From an uncultured Clostridia bacterium (GTDB lineage Bacteria > Bacillota > Clostridia > UBA1381 > UMGS1253): 38,937 nucleotides of DNA. Shown here in pieces: positions 31,355-38,937 of the stretch. Position 1 is the stretch's first letter. Every line of letters begins with the position of its first letter. The stretch spans positions 1 through 38,937 of the forward strand of contig CAKSHB010000013.1 of NCBI GenBank assembly GCA_934456295.1, written 5' to 3'. The notes under the pieces were generated by a model. The model saw only the letters and a program-made list of their open reading frames with translations. It was not told the origin of the DNA and did no database searches. The translations under genes were made by a program, and so were the position numbers.

Positions 31355-33271
31355 ATGGGTATTCTGTTAAAAAGAAAAAATAACGGCGGCGATGTTTCCG
31401 AAGCCATCAATGCCGAAAAAGCCGCGGAGGGCAAAAAGAAAAAGCTGAGAATTGATTTCAGCGATAAAAAGACGAAAAAAATTATCAAACGAATAATTAT
31501 CATTGTTGCCGCAGCGGCAGTTTTGGCAGGGGCATATGCGGCGTATATGAAATTTTCGGGAAAAAGTGAGGGCGAAAGCGAAACCATAAAAACCTCACAG
31601 GCGTCTGTCGGCGACATTGAAGTTACAATAACGGGCAGCGGCGTTATAGAGGCAATGGATACATACGAAATTGTGCCGATGGTGCGAGGAAACATACTCA
31701 CAGCGCCGTTTGATGAAGGCGAGATTGTGCAGGAGGGCGCTGTGCTTTATACGTTTGACAGCGAAGAGGCACAAAACGGTATAAAAAAGGCACAGAACTC
31801 AATGACGCGTGCGCAGATTTCGGCAAGAAAAAATCAGGAGTCGCTTGACGACTGGGTACTTGAGGCGCCTGTGAGCGGACACATAAGTGCGCTTGATGTA
31901 AAAGTCGGCGACAGCGTGAATGCAAATCAGAAAATATGTACAATTACGAATGATGATATAATGAAGGCTGAAATTCCGTTTGCCGCGTCAAGCATGGGCA
32001 GCATATATGTGGGTGCGCAGGCACAGCTTACGAGCGCGGACTATATGACGGGCGGAATTTACGGAAGTGTGAGTGATATTGATTATACACCCGTGCGTTC
32101 AAGTGACGGCGGCATTACATATAATGTTGAAATCACTTTTACAAACCCGGGAGCAATTACGGCAGGCATGAGGCTTACGGCGACAGTAAACGGACAGCTC
32201 TGTGCAGCGGGCGGTACGACAAGCGTGTCGGAGAATAAAGAAGTTACGATGAAAGCGGGCGGAACCGTTACGGCGGTATATTATAAGAACGGCGACAGCA
32301 TAAGCGAGGGCGGCAAAATCATCGAAATTACGAATAGCGACACGCTTGACAGCATAACGAAGAGTAACAGCGAATATGAGGATTTGGTTTTGTCGCTCAA
32401 TTCGGCATATGACACGCTGGACGATTACACAATCACATCACCGATTACGGGCACGGTAATTCAGAAGAATTACAAGGCGGGAGAAACTGTCGGACAGAGC
32501 AATACGTCAACCACGCTTGCAACTATTGCTGATATTTCAAAAATGAAGTTTACGATGGACGTAGACGAGCTTGATATAAAGAAGATCCAAATCGGACAGA
32601 GCGTTGAGGTTGCGGCGGACGCCCTTGAGGACACGGTTTTCACAGGCTCTATAACGCAGATTGTTCAGCAGGGCGAGTCCACAAACGGAGTTACGACATA
32701 TCCTGTTGAGGTTGTAATTGATGAACCGGGCGAGCTTATGATAGGAATGAACGTTACGGCAACGGTTGTTGTTGAGAGTAAGAGCGATGTTCTTAAAGCG
32801 CCGATTGACGCCGTGAGTGTATCGCGCGGAAAGTCATATGTACAGGTTTTAAAATCGGATAAATCGGATAAGGCAAAAACGGAGCAGAGCGAAGGCATGA
32901 CGCCGCCGTCGGGTGATGGTGCAAAAGCTTTGCCGGAGGGAGCCGCAGCGCCTGAAAGCAGCGGGGCAAAAGGCGGTATGCCCGCAGCAAACAAAGAAGG
33001 CAAATACAGCATGGACGATTTTGAAACGGTTGAAGTGACAACGGGTATAAATAATGAGGACGAAATTGAGATACTGAGCGGAATAAGCGAGGGCGATATC
33101 ATATATGTTTCATCACAGAGCGACAGCGAAACAACCACTACCCAGATGCCCGGAGGAATAGGCGGCATGGGAGGCGGCATGCCCGGCGGAGGTATGCCCT
33201 CGGGCGGCGGTATGCCGGGCGGAAATGGCGGAGGTATGCCCTCGGGCGGCGGAAACCGCGGCTCACGATAA
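31355..33271 (+). CDS. Internally duplicated efflux adaptor (HlyD/MacA family)
   Basis: A 638-residue adaptor of a MacB-type ABC exporter. A basic cytoplasmic N-terminus, one membrane segment at about 44-64, then two copies of the adaptor core: copy 1 about 104-281 and copy 2 about 294-475. Each has a lipoyl/barrel-sandwich half (APVSGHISALDVKVGDSV at 171; SPITGTVIQKNYKAGETV at 362) and a beta-barrel ending ITAGMRLTATV (268) or LMIGMNVTATV (461). A membrane-proximal part (about 476-500, 550-590) and a Gly/Met/Pro tail (about 598-638) follow. The start is ATG 31355, seven bases after GGGAGG; the ATG two codons earlier is too close. A TATAAT lies at 31287-31292. First gene of a likely four-gene operon. 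Confidence 0.9.
   Translation: MGILLKRKNNGGDVSEAINAEKAAEGKKKKLRIDFSDKKTKKIIKRIIIIVAAAAVLAGAYAAYMKFSGKSEGESETIKTSQASVGDIEVTITGSGVIEAMDTYEIVPMVRGNILTAPFDEGEIVQEGAVLYTFDSEEAQNGIKKAQNSMTRAQISARKNQESLDDWVLEAPVSGHISALDVKVGDSVNANQKICTITNDDIMKAEIPFAASSMGSIYVGAQAQLTSADYMTGGIYGSVSDIDYTPVRSSDGGITYNVEITFTNPGAITAGMRLTATVNGQLCAAGGTTSVSENKEVTMKAGGTVTAVYYKNGDSISEGGKIIEITNSDTLDSITKSNSEYEDLVLSLNSAYDTLDDYTITSPITGTVIQKNYKAGETVGQSNTSTTLATIADISKMKFTMDVDELDIKKIQIGQSVEVAADALEDTVFTGSITQIVQQGESTNGVTTYPVEVVIDEPGELMIGMNVTATVVVESKSDVLKAPIDAVSVSRGKSYVQVLKSDKSDKAKTEQSEGMTPPSGDGAKALPEGAAAPESSGAKGGMPAANKEGKYSMDDFETVEVTTGINNEDEIEILSGISEGDIIYVSSQSDSETTTTQMPGGIGGMGGGMPGGGMPSGGGMPGGNGGGMPSGGGNRGSR
33185..33252 (+). repeat. Duplicated 26-nt coding repeat in the Gly/Met/Pro tail
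   Basis: Positions 33185-33210 and 33227-33252 are identical; each encodes GGGMPSGGG within the adaptor's C-terminal tail. Confidence 0.8.
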
Positions 33272-33282
33272 GAGGTGGGCTT

Positions 33283-33993
33283 ATGATAAGAATAGAGAAC
33301 ATGTACAAAATATATAAAATGGGCGATGTGGAGGTGCGCGCAATAAACGGCGTATCGCTGCATATAGCAAAAAAGGAATTTGTGGCGATTGTGGGTCCTT
33401 CAGGCTCGGGGAAATCCACACTTATGAATATGATAGGAGCTCTTGACACACCGACGTCGGGTACCTGCTACATAGACGGGCAGGAGATAAGCAAAATGTC
33501 GGATAATGAACTTGCAGGGCTCAGAAATAAAAAGCTCGGATTTATATTTCAGCAATATAACCTTCTGCCAAAGCTGAGTGCGGTTGAAAATGTTGAACTT
33601 CCGCTTATATACGCCGGATATTCGTCGTCAGAGCGCAGAAAAATGGCAAAAGAGGCGCTTGAGCGCGTCGGACTTGCGGACAAAATGCACCATAAGCCGA
33701 ATGAACTGTCGGGCGGTCAGCAGCAAAGGGTGTCAATAGCGCGGGCGCTTTCGAGCCGTCCGCCTCTCATACTTGCTGATGAGCCGACAGGCGCTCTGGA
33801 CTCAAAGAGCGGTATAGAGGTTATGGCAATGCTCAAAGAAATTCATGCGGAGGGAAAAACAATCGTGATAATTACGCATGACAACAATATTGCAAAGCAG
33901 GCGGAGCGCATAGTGCGCATTTCCGACGGTGTAATATCTTCGGACGCAGACACAAAAACCGCCGTTGAGTCGGGAGGGGGACAGCTGGTATGA
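33283..33993 (+). CDS. ABC transporter ATP-binding protein (MacB/LolD type)
   Basis: A 236-residue ATPase that powers the partner permease. Walker A GPSGSGKST at 38-46, Q loop FIFQQYNLLP near 87-96, signature LSGGQQQR near 142-149, Walker B LILADEPTGALD and the switch His in IITHD near 197. It starts 11 bases after the adaptor stop, behind AGAGGTGG, and overlaps the permease by 4 bases (ATGA). The type is that of mechanotransmitting exporters for peptides, lipoproteins or drugs. Confidence 0.97.
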   Translation: MIRIENMYKIYKMGDVEVRAINGVSLHIAKKEFVAIVGPSGSGKSTLMNMIGALDTPTSGTCYIDGQEISKMSDNELAGLRNKKLGFIFQQYNLLPKLSAVENVELPLIYAGYSSSERRKMAKEALERVGLADKMHHKPNELSGGQQQRVSIARALSSRPPLILADEPTGALDSKSGIEVMAMLKEIHAEGKTIVIITHDNNIAKQAERIVRISDGVISSDADTKTAVESGGGQLV

Positions 33994-35174
33994 CAAATTT
34001 ACTGCAGCCGCTCAAAATGGCGGTGAAGAGCATATGGAGCAATAAATCGCGTTCATTTCTGACCATGCTCGGCTCAATTATCGGCGTAGGCTCGGTAATT
34101 GCCCTTATGGCAATCGGACAAGGCTCAACTTCACAGATAACGGAGCAGATTGCAAACGCCGGAACGAACCTTCTGACGGTAAATGTTATGGGGAGAGGAA
34201 GCAGAACGCTTGACCCCGATGATTTTATGGAGAACATAGAGGAAAATCCGAATTTGTTTGAATATGCCGCGCCTGTGGTGTCGGGCAGCGAAATTATGGT
34301 AAAAAACGGGTCAAAGAATGTCAGCACAACGTCGCTCACGGGCACAAATGATGAATATAAGGAAATAAAAAACGTCAGCCTTGAGGAGGGACGCTACATA
34401 AGTTCAATAGATGTTGCGACAAGGCTGCATGTGGCGGTAATAGGCACGTATCTGAGAAATGAGCTGTTTGACGGAAAAAGTCCGGTCGGCGAGCAGATAA
34501 AAATAAACGGAACGCCGTTTACGGTTGTGGGAGTGCTTGAAGAAACCGCAGACGCAGAGGAGTCGAGCGCAGATGACGCGGTTGTTATACCGTACAGTGT
34601 TGCGACAAGAATGCTCAGAAACGGAATTGTGCGTACATATATGGTTCAGGCAGCCTCAGAGGACACGGTTGATGAGGCAAAAAGCTCGCTGAAAGCATAT
34701 CTTCTTGACAAATTTTCAAACGATGACGATTCGTATACAATCGTTGACCAAAGAGAGCTTCTTGAAACTCTCGAAGAAACAACGGCAACACTTACGGCAA
34801 TGCTCGGAGGCATTGCGGGCATATCGCTGCTTGTGGCAGGTATAGGAATTATGAACATAATGCTTGTGTCGGTTACGGAGAGAACGCGCGAAATCGGCAT
34901 AAGAAAGGCAATTGGTGCAAGACGCTCACACATACTTACACAGTTTCTGACAGAGTCGGCGCTTATAAGCTGCATAGGAGGCGCTGTCGGCATAATGCTC
35001 GGACTGTGGATGGGCTCGCTGATTGGAGATATAATGGGCATAGAGGCTGTGGCAAACACGCAGATAATCCTGCTGGCGTTCGGATTTTCGCTTGCGATGG
35101 GGCTGTTTTTCGGCTACTATCCGGCAAGCAAAGCATCAAAGCTTAATCCGATTGAGGCGCTGAGGTTTGAGTAG
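33990..35174 (+). CDS. ABC transporter permease (MacB/FtsX family)
   Basis: A 394-residue permease with the MacB topology: membrane segment at about 22-45 (FLTMLGSIIGVGSVIALMAIG), a large extracytoplasmic MacB_PCD domain (about 50-265), then three membrane segments at about 268-295, 325-350 and 355-380 forming the FtsX domain, with TEREIGIRKAIGA-like coupling sequence (TERTREIGIRKAIGARR). MacB-type proteins do not carry substrates through the membrane but drive an extracytoplasmic adaptor; in a Gram-positive cell there is no TolC-type outer channel. It ends shortly before the SLH-protein gene. Confidence 0.96.
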   Translation: MTNLLQPLKMAVKSIWSNKSRSFLTMLGSIIGVGSVIALMAIGQGSTSQITEQIANAGTNLLTVNVMGRGSRTLDPDDFMENIEENPNLFEYAAPVVSGSEIMVKNGSKNVSTTSLTGTNDEYKEIKNVSLEEGRYISSIDVATRLHVAVIGTYLRNELFDGKSPVGEQIKINGTPFTVVGVLEETADAEESSADDAVVIPYSVATRMLRNGIVRTYMVQAASEDTVDEAKSSLKAYLLDKFSNDDDSYTIVDQRELLETLEETTATLTAMLGGIAGISLLVAGIGIMNIMLVSVTERTREIGIRKAIGARRSHILTQFLTESALISCIGGAVGIMLGLWMGSLIGDIMGIEAVANTQIILLAFGFSLAMGLFFGYYPASKASKLNPIEALRFE

Positions 35175-35262
35175 TGCGTTTCGTAAAACAGATGTGATTT
35201 TCTGCATTTGGACTGCCCGACACGCACGGTGGCATGAAAAAATATCAAAAAGGGTGATGAAA

Positions 35263-37623
35263 ATGAAAACGTTCAGACGTTTAATATGTGTTTTTTTATC
35301 GGTGTGCCTTATTGTGGGCGGAATTGTGAGCGCAGGGGCACAGAGTACGTTTTCGGACAGCATTTTTACGGATATGGACGAAAACAGTCCGTATGCGTCT
35401 GAGGCAAAGCTTCTGAAAACGCTCGGCGTGCTTTCGGGCGATGATGACGGCGCGCTCAGACCGAACGACCTGCTCACGCGCGCAGAGTTTGCAAAGCTTG
35501 CCGTATGCATGATGAATAAGCAAAAGGAGGCTGTATCAAACTCGGGAGCCGGAACTTATACAGACCTTGCGCAAAGCCATTGGGCAATGAAGTATATAAA
35601 TTATGTGTCGAAAAACGGCATAATTCTTGGATATCCCGACGGAAGCTTTCACCCCGATGAAAGCATATCGTTTGCACAGGCGGTCACGGTGACGCTGCGT
35701 ATGCTCGGCTATGACTCGTCAGATGTGGGGGACTTCTGGCCGGATAACTATGTCCAGAAAGCGTCCTCGCTCGGGCTGACAAGCTCGATGAGCTATGGAT
35801 TTGATGATAAAATTACACGTGCCGATACGGTTCTGCTTTTGGGCAGGGCGCTTGAGGCGGATATGAAAACATCGACGGCTGTTTCAAAGAAAACTCTTCT
35901 GGATAATTTCGGCTACAGCGTGATTGATGAAACGATAATAATTTCTTCGCAGAAAAACGACAAATCGCTTTCCGCCGAACGGATTAAAACAACCTCGGCA
36001 ACATATAAGACGCTTACCGGCGATGTGCTCGATATGGTCGGCAGCAGCGCAAAGCTGTACCTTGATGACGAAAAGCGCATTGTTATGGCGCTGCCTCTGG
36101 AGCAGAGCAGCTATAAAATGACTCTGAGAAAATCCGTCGGCGACGGGGAGTATACATGTATACTTCCGGACGGAAACGAGGAGGAATATACCTTTGACGA
36201 AAATCTGACCATATATTTTGAGGGCAAACAGGGCACATATGCGTCGCTTGAGAAATACATGGAAGCAGGGGCAACGGTAACGCTGAAAGGCAAATATGAC
36301 GGCATATGGGAATATGCAATGCTTGAAAAGTCGGAAAAAATCACTCCTGTGATAGCAACGCGCGATATGTCGGACACAGATACGGCGATAGGCAGCGTGA
36401 GCATTACAAATCCCGACACCCTTCGTATCTACCGTGACGGCTACAATGCATCTATGGGAGATATAAAGCGGAATGATGTAATATACTATAATCCGTCAAC
36501 AAACGTTATGGACGTATATATCGACAAAGTGACGGGCAGCTATGATAAGGCATATACGAACAAAGCGCATGTCACATCGATTTCGGTCGGAGGCAAAACC
36601 TTTGAAATTGAAACCGCGGCGGCAACGGGCAAGCTTGATGAAACTGCCGGCAGCTTTAAAATCGGCGACAGGGTTACGCTCCTGCTCGGAAAGGACGGCA
36701 AGATTGCCGGTGTGACGGGCAGCACGGGCGACGCTGTTCTTGATTATGCGGCGCTCATAGGAACGGACACATATATCAGCGAGGACGATGATGACAAAGG
36801 AGCAACGTTGCGCAAGGTGCGTGTTATGCAGGCTGACGGTGAAACATATGAGTATAAGGTTGACCGCGATTACAGCACATATATAGGCAGCCTTATGAAG
36901 ATGAGCTTTGAAAACGGTATTTTGCACCTTACAAAATCAGCATCACAGAGCTTTTCGGGAACATTTGATGTATCGTCGGGCAAGCTCGGCGACCATGCTC
37001 TTGCGGACGGGGCTGTGCTGTTTGACTTGGCGGATTACAGCGGCAGCGGTGATGCACAGGTTACAAAGCTGACGCTTGAGGATATACAAAAGACGTATAT
37101 TGACGGCAGTGACATAATAACGTATGTTGTGACAAACAGTTTCGGCGATATAGGTATAATTTTGTTTGATAACATAACAAACTCAAATATGCAGTACGGA
37201 ATACTGACCGCGAGAAATGTAAACGATGCCGGCAGCAATGTTTCGGGGACATATACCGTGAACATAAACGGCACAGAGAAAACTTTTACGAAAAACAGCA
37301 TTATTTCGGCAACAGTCGGTATGCCGGTCAAGGTTGTTTCAAACGGGCAGAGTGTAAGCAGCATACAGCAGCTCTATAAAGTGGCGAGCGGAGGCAGTGT
37401 GGACGCGCTCGATTACAACCGTATAAAGGTAAAGGGCGTAACGTATAAGATGGACGAAAACGCGGTCGTATATAAGCTTGATACGAGAACGATGAAATAT
37501 GTTACAGTGTCACAGAATGATTTGCTCGCTTCCAATATTGCTTCTGTGGAGCTGTGGTCTGAGGCAACGGTTTTAAACGGCGGCATAGTCAGAGTTATAA
37601 AAATTACCTGTGCGGTGCAGTGA
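35263..37623 (+). CDS. S-layer-homology domain surface protein
   Basis: A 786-residue secreted protein. Signal peptide 1-27, then three SLH domains (about 36-85, 99-149, 155-198; second with the typical HWAMKYINYVSKNGIILGYPDGSF), which bind secondary wall polysaccharide. The remaining 580 residues are strand-rich with repeated short units (GKYDGIWEYAMLEKSEKI, GDRVTLLLGKDGKIAGVTG, INGTEKTFTKNSIIS) and no recognised catalytic domain. Start ATG 35263 lies eight bases after AGGG; the frame is open upstream into the permease gene. The 88-base gap to the permease holds no terminator or promoter, so it is probably the last gene of the exporter operon. Confidence 0.92.
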   Translation: MKTFRRLICVFLSVCLIVGGIVSAGAQSTFSDSIFTDMDENSPYASEAKLLKTLGVLSGDDDGALRPNDLLTRAEFAKLAVCMMNKQKEAVSNSGAGTYTDLAQSHWAMKYINYVSKNGIILGYPDGSFHPDESISFAQAVTVTLRMLGYDSSDVGDFWPDNYVQKASSLGLTSSMSYGFDDKITRADTVLLLGRALEADMKTSTAVSKKTLLDNFGYSVIDETIIISSQKNDKSLSAERIKTTSATYKTLTGDVLDMVGSSAKLYLDDEKRIVMALPLEQSSYKMTLRKSVGDGEYTCILPDGNEEEYTFDENLTIYFEGKQGTYASLEKYMEAGATVTLKGKYDGIWEYAMLEKSEKITPVIATRDMSDTDTAIGSVSITNPDTLRIYRDGYNASMGDIKRNDVIYYNPSTNVMDVYIDKVTGSYDKAYTNKAHVTSISVGGKTFEIETAAATGKLDETAGSFKIGDRVTLLLGKDGKIAGVTGSTGDAVLDYAALIGTDTYISEDDDDKGATLRKVRVMQADGETYEYKVDRDYSTYIGSLMKMSFENGILHLTKSASQSFSGTFDVSSGKLGDHALADGAVLFDLADYSGSGDAQVTKLTLEDIQKTYIDGSDIITYVVTNSFGDIGIILFDNITNSNMQYGILTARNVNDAGSNVSGTYTVNINGTEKTFTKNSIISATVGMPVKVVSNGQSVSSIQQLYKVASGGSVDALDYNRIKVKGVTYKMDENAVVYKLDTRTMKYVTVSQNDLLASNIASVELWSEATVLNGGIVRVIKITCAVQ

Positions 37624-37670
37624 GGCGGGTGTGATATGAAGGCTGCCGCAAAAGAATATTAAAGTATATT

Positions 37671-37711
37671 AAAAAAGCTCTTCAAAACGTTTGATTTTTG
37701 AAGCGCTTTTT
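37671..37711 (+). terminator. Terminator of the exporter-SLH operon
   Basis: A 17-base arm (37671-37687) pairs with 37695-37711 with one T/C mismatch, core CTTCAAAA/TTTTGAAG, ending in five T. The rest of 37624-37799 shows no gene. Confidence 0.82.
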
Positions 37712-37799
37712 GATGTACGGTTTTTTGAACAGATATTTTTGCTATAAATTATATACCGAAAATAGACGCTGTATAATCAACACAAAATAATCGGAATTA

Positions 37800-38585
37800 T
37801 CAATTGGAAAGCGACACACACAGCTCGTCCTGGTTCCAGTCAACCGTAAGTCCCAAAATTTCTGCTACGGCACGAACAGGAATCATAGTTCTGTCATTTA
37901 TAATCAAAGGCGGAACATCGACAGAAGCGTAATTAACCTTATCGCCGACATAAACAGTCACAGAATAATAGTCTATTTTCAAAACAACTTTTTTAGCGCC
38001 GTTTGATATGGTAACTTCATTATTGGCTTCGTCCCATTCAACGTTCCAGCCGTAATACTCAGCAATTGCACGTATAGGCAAAAGTGTACGATCGTTGACA
38101 ATGAGCGGTTCCTGGTCCGCAAATGAAATATATTCTGTATTTGAATCTTTTGAAGCTTTTACATTTATTTTCGGGTCATTTGAATCGTAAACATAAAGCA
38201 GGTTAGACTCTTCGTCTATACTGATAAACTCATCTTTGTGTTTGCTTAAATTTCTTATATCATCTTCCAAATTAAATGATGAATGTAAATTTTCAGCGTT
38301 AATTATCTGATAAACATACAAACCGTCCGGGATTGGTTTTTGCAATAAAGCCTTATCAACGACTCTGCTGCCATTATAGCTGTTTAAAAACAAAGAGGCA
38401 TTGTCAGATATTTTCACATCTGCATCGCTGATACCCATAGCTTCAAAGTCCAGACCGCCATGACTCAATACATATTCAAAACCATCAATTGTAAATGACA
38501 GGCTGTCTCCGTCTGCAAATACCGTAACACTTAAAACATTTAAAACAAATACAATCAATACCGCTGCAGATAATAGTTTTTTCAT
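37800..38585 (-). CDS. Secreted protein with copper-amine-oxidase N-terminal (stalk) domain repeats
   Basis: A 261-residue precursor. Signal peptide 1-24 (cleavage near VFA-D). Residues 28-155 are unrecognised. Residues 158-261 carry two stalk-domain half-repeats: PLIVNDRTLLPIRAIAEYYGWNVEWD (160) and PPLIINDRTMIPVRAVAEILGLTVDW (225). Such domains are common on clostridial surface proteins and do not imply amine-oxidase activity; no catalytic part is present. Start ATG 38585 follows AAAGGAAG; the frame is open 20 codons further, but that stretch overlaps the leader hairpins. Base composition looks more AT-rich than its neighbours. Expression is probably controlled by the attenuator in the leader. 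Confidence 0.88.
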   Translation of the reverse strand: MKKLLSAAVLIVFVLNVLSVTVFADGDSLSFTIDGFEYVLSHGGLDFEAMGISDADVKISDNASLFLNSYNGSRVVDKALLQKPIPDGLYVYQIINAENLHSSFNLEDDIRNLSKHKDEFISIDEESNLLYVYDSNDPKINVKASKDSNTEYISFADQEPLIVNDRTLLPIRAIAEYYGWNVEWDEANNEVTISNGAKKVVLKIDYYSVTVYVGDKVNYASVDVPPLIINDRTMIPVRAVAEILGLTVDWNQDELCVSLSN

Positions 38586-38615
38586 TTCAAAAAATCTTCC
38601 TTTGGTACAATTATT

Positions 38616-38737
38616 AAAAAAAGATTGCAGCCGGTACCGCGGCAAGATTTAACAATCTTGTGGAGCGGGTATCGTCTATCTTGCTTGGGAGCAAATGTTC
38701 TGTCGATGAACTATACCCGAATACGTAAAATAGCGCA
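38616..38737 (-). ncRNA. Structured leader RNA with terminator/antiterminator (candidate riboswitch)
   Basis: Minus-strand leader of the stalk-protein gene. P1: CGGGTAT (38713-38719) with ATACCCG (38666-38672). It encloses P2 (GTTC/GAAC, 7-nt loop, 38697-38711) and P3 (TTGC/GCAA, 6-nt loop, 38681-38694). After P1, CAAGATT/AATCTTG (38643-38660) forms a hairpin that competes with a longer one: AAGATTG (38653-38659) with CAATCTT (38621-38627), closed over an inner GCCG/CGGC stem and followed by seven T (38616-38622), an intrinsic terminator. The layout is that of a transcription-attenuating riboswitch. I could not match it to any riboswitch class I know. Confidence 0.6.
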
Positions 38738-38743
38738 ATAAGT

Positions 38744-38773
38744 ATTTTACACCATCGGGCGGCTGTTTGTCAA
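38744..38773 (-). promoter_or_regulatory. Promoter of the structured leader and stalk-protein gene
   Basis: Minus strand TTGACA (38768-38773), 18-nt spacer, TAAAAT (38744-38749). Transcription would start near 38737, immediately before the folded leader. Confidence 0.7.
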
Positions 38774-38869
38774 GCTGACTGACCAAAATTTGACGCCTCT
38801 GCCTGTTCAATTGTCAATGATGGGTGACACTTTTCTTAAAAAATAAAAACGCGCACTCTCAATTTTCTC

Positions 38870-38926
38870 TTGTCAAGGTGGAGCAGTGGAGATTTTCGCA
38901 GAAAATACTACTGTCAACCTTGGCAA
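38870..38926. repeat. Long imperfect inverted repeat near the right edge
   Basis: TTGTCAAGGT (38870-38879) pairs with ACCTTGGCAA (38917-38926); inside, CAGT/ACTG and ATTTTC/GAAAAT (GCA loop) continue the stem with small internal loops. Without a clear T run it does not look like a plain terminator. The rest of 38774-38937 shows no gene; the window ends before its context is visible. Confidence 0.5.
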
Positions 38927-38937
38927 AGCACATATGA

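Noticed and set aside
38630..38643. GGTACCGCG on the plus strand, resembling part of the T-box sequence
   Set aside because: The preceding bases are CC rather than TG, no specifier stem lies upstream (that is the stalk-protein gene on the other strand), and no aminoacyl-tRNA or amino-acid gene follows. It is part of the inner stem of the minus-strand terminator.

Overview
The window looks like part of a chromosome from a spore-forming, Gram-positive-type Clostridia bacterium, probably an uncultured gut or polysaccharide-degrading lineage. This is an inference from gene content: a SpoIID-type cortex-lytic cluster, cdaA-cdaR, a VanW protein, a tandem-OB SSB, S-layer-homology (SLH) and copper-amine-oxidase 'stalk' domains, and cadherin-like sandwich domains in a giant secreted esterase. 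The genetic code is standard, starts include several TTG, and base composition is moderate GC with AT-rich intergenic regions. No rRNA, CRISPR array, insertion sequence or prophage gene was seen.

Layout. Positions 179-2288 (minus) hold an OmpR-type response regulator and its histidine kinase. Positions 2533-5408 (plus) hold a three-gene, signal-peptide-less peptidoglycan cluster: a transthyretin/carboxypeptidase-regulatory-like small protein, a SpoIID-like lytic transglycosylase with three peptidoglycan-binding domains, and a second peptidoglycan-binding protein with an Asn/Glu-rich tail. I read this as a SleC-like spore cortex-lytic module split over separate genes. Positions 5592-8404 (minus) hold a YitT-family membrane protein, tRNA-Arg(ACG) and a PutP-type sodium/solute symporter.

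Positions 8636-16553 (minus) are a long co-directional run: yycH-like gene, ftsK/spoIIIE, a GH88 unsaturated glucuronyl hydrolase, recX, rimO and pgsA. The last three overlap each other; the GH88 gene is an unusual catabolic guest among housekeeping genes. A small secreted protein of unknown function follows at 16737-17204 (minus), then the c-di-AMP cyclase pair cdaA-cdaR (17391-19465, minus). Positions 19711-21654 (plus) carry a VanW protein, a double-OB-fold SSB and a DtxR/MntR-type metalloregulator.

Positions 21773-31153 form a divergent pair: an AraC regulator and a 2,753-residue secreted multidomain esterase. The esterase has a CBM-like domain, an SGNH/GDSL esterase domain, three copies of an unrecognised ~235-residue module alternating with cadherin-like sandwiches, and two CE4 deacetylase-like domains. 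Together with GH88 it suggests attack on acetylated, uronate-containing polysaccharide. Positions 31355-37623 (plus) look like one operon: a membrane-fusion adaptor that is internally duplicated, a MacB-type ABC ATPase, its permease and an SLH-domain surface protein. At 37800-38585 (minus) lies a secreted stalk-domain protein whose ~150-nt leader has its own promoter, a three-way-junction-like fold and mutually exclusive antiterminator and terminator hairpins. That leader is the best candidate for an undescribed regulatory RNA here.
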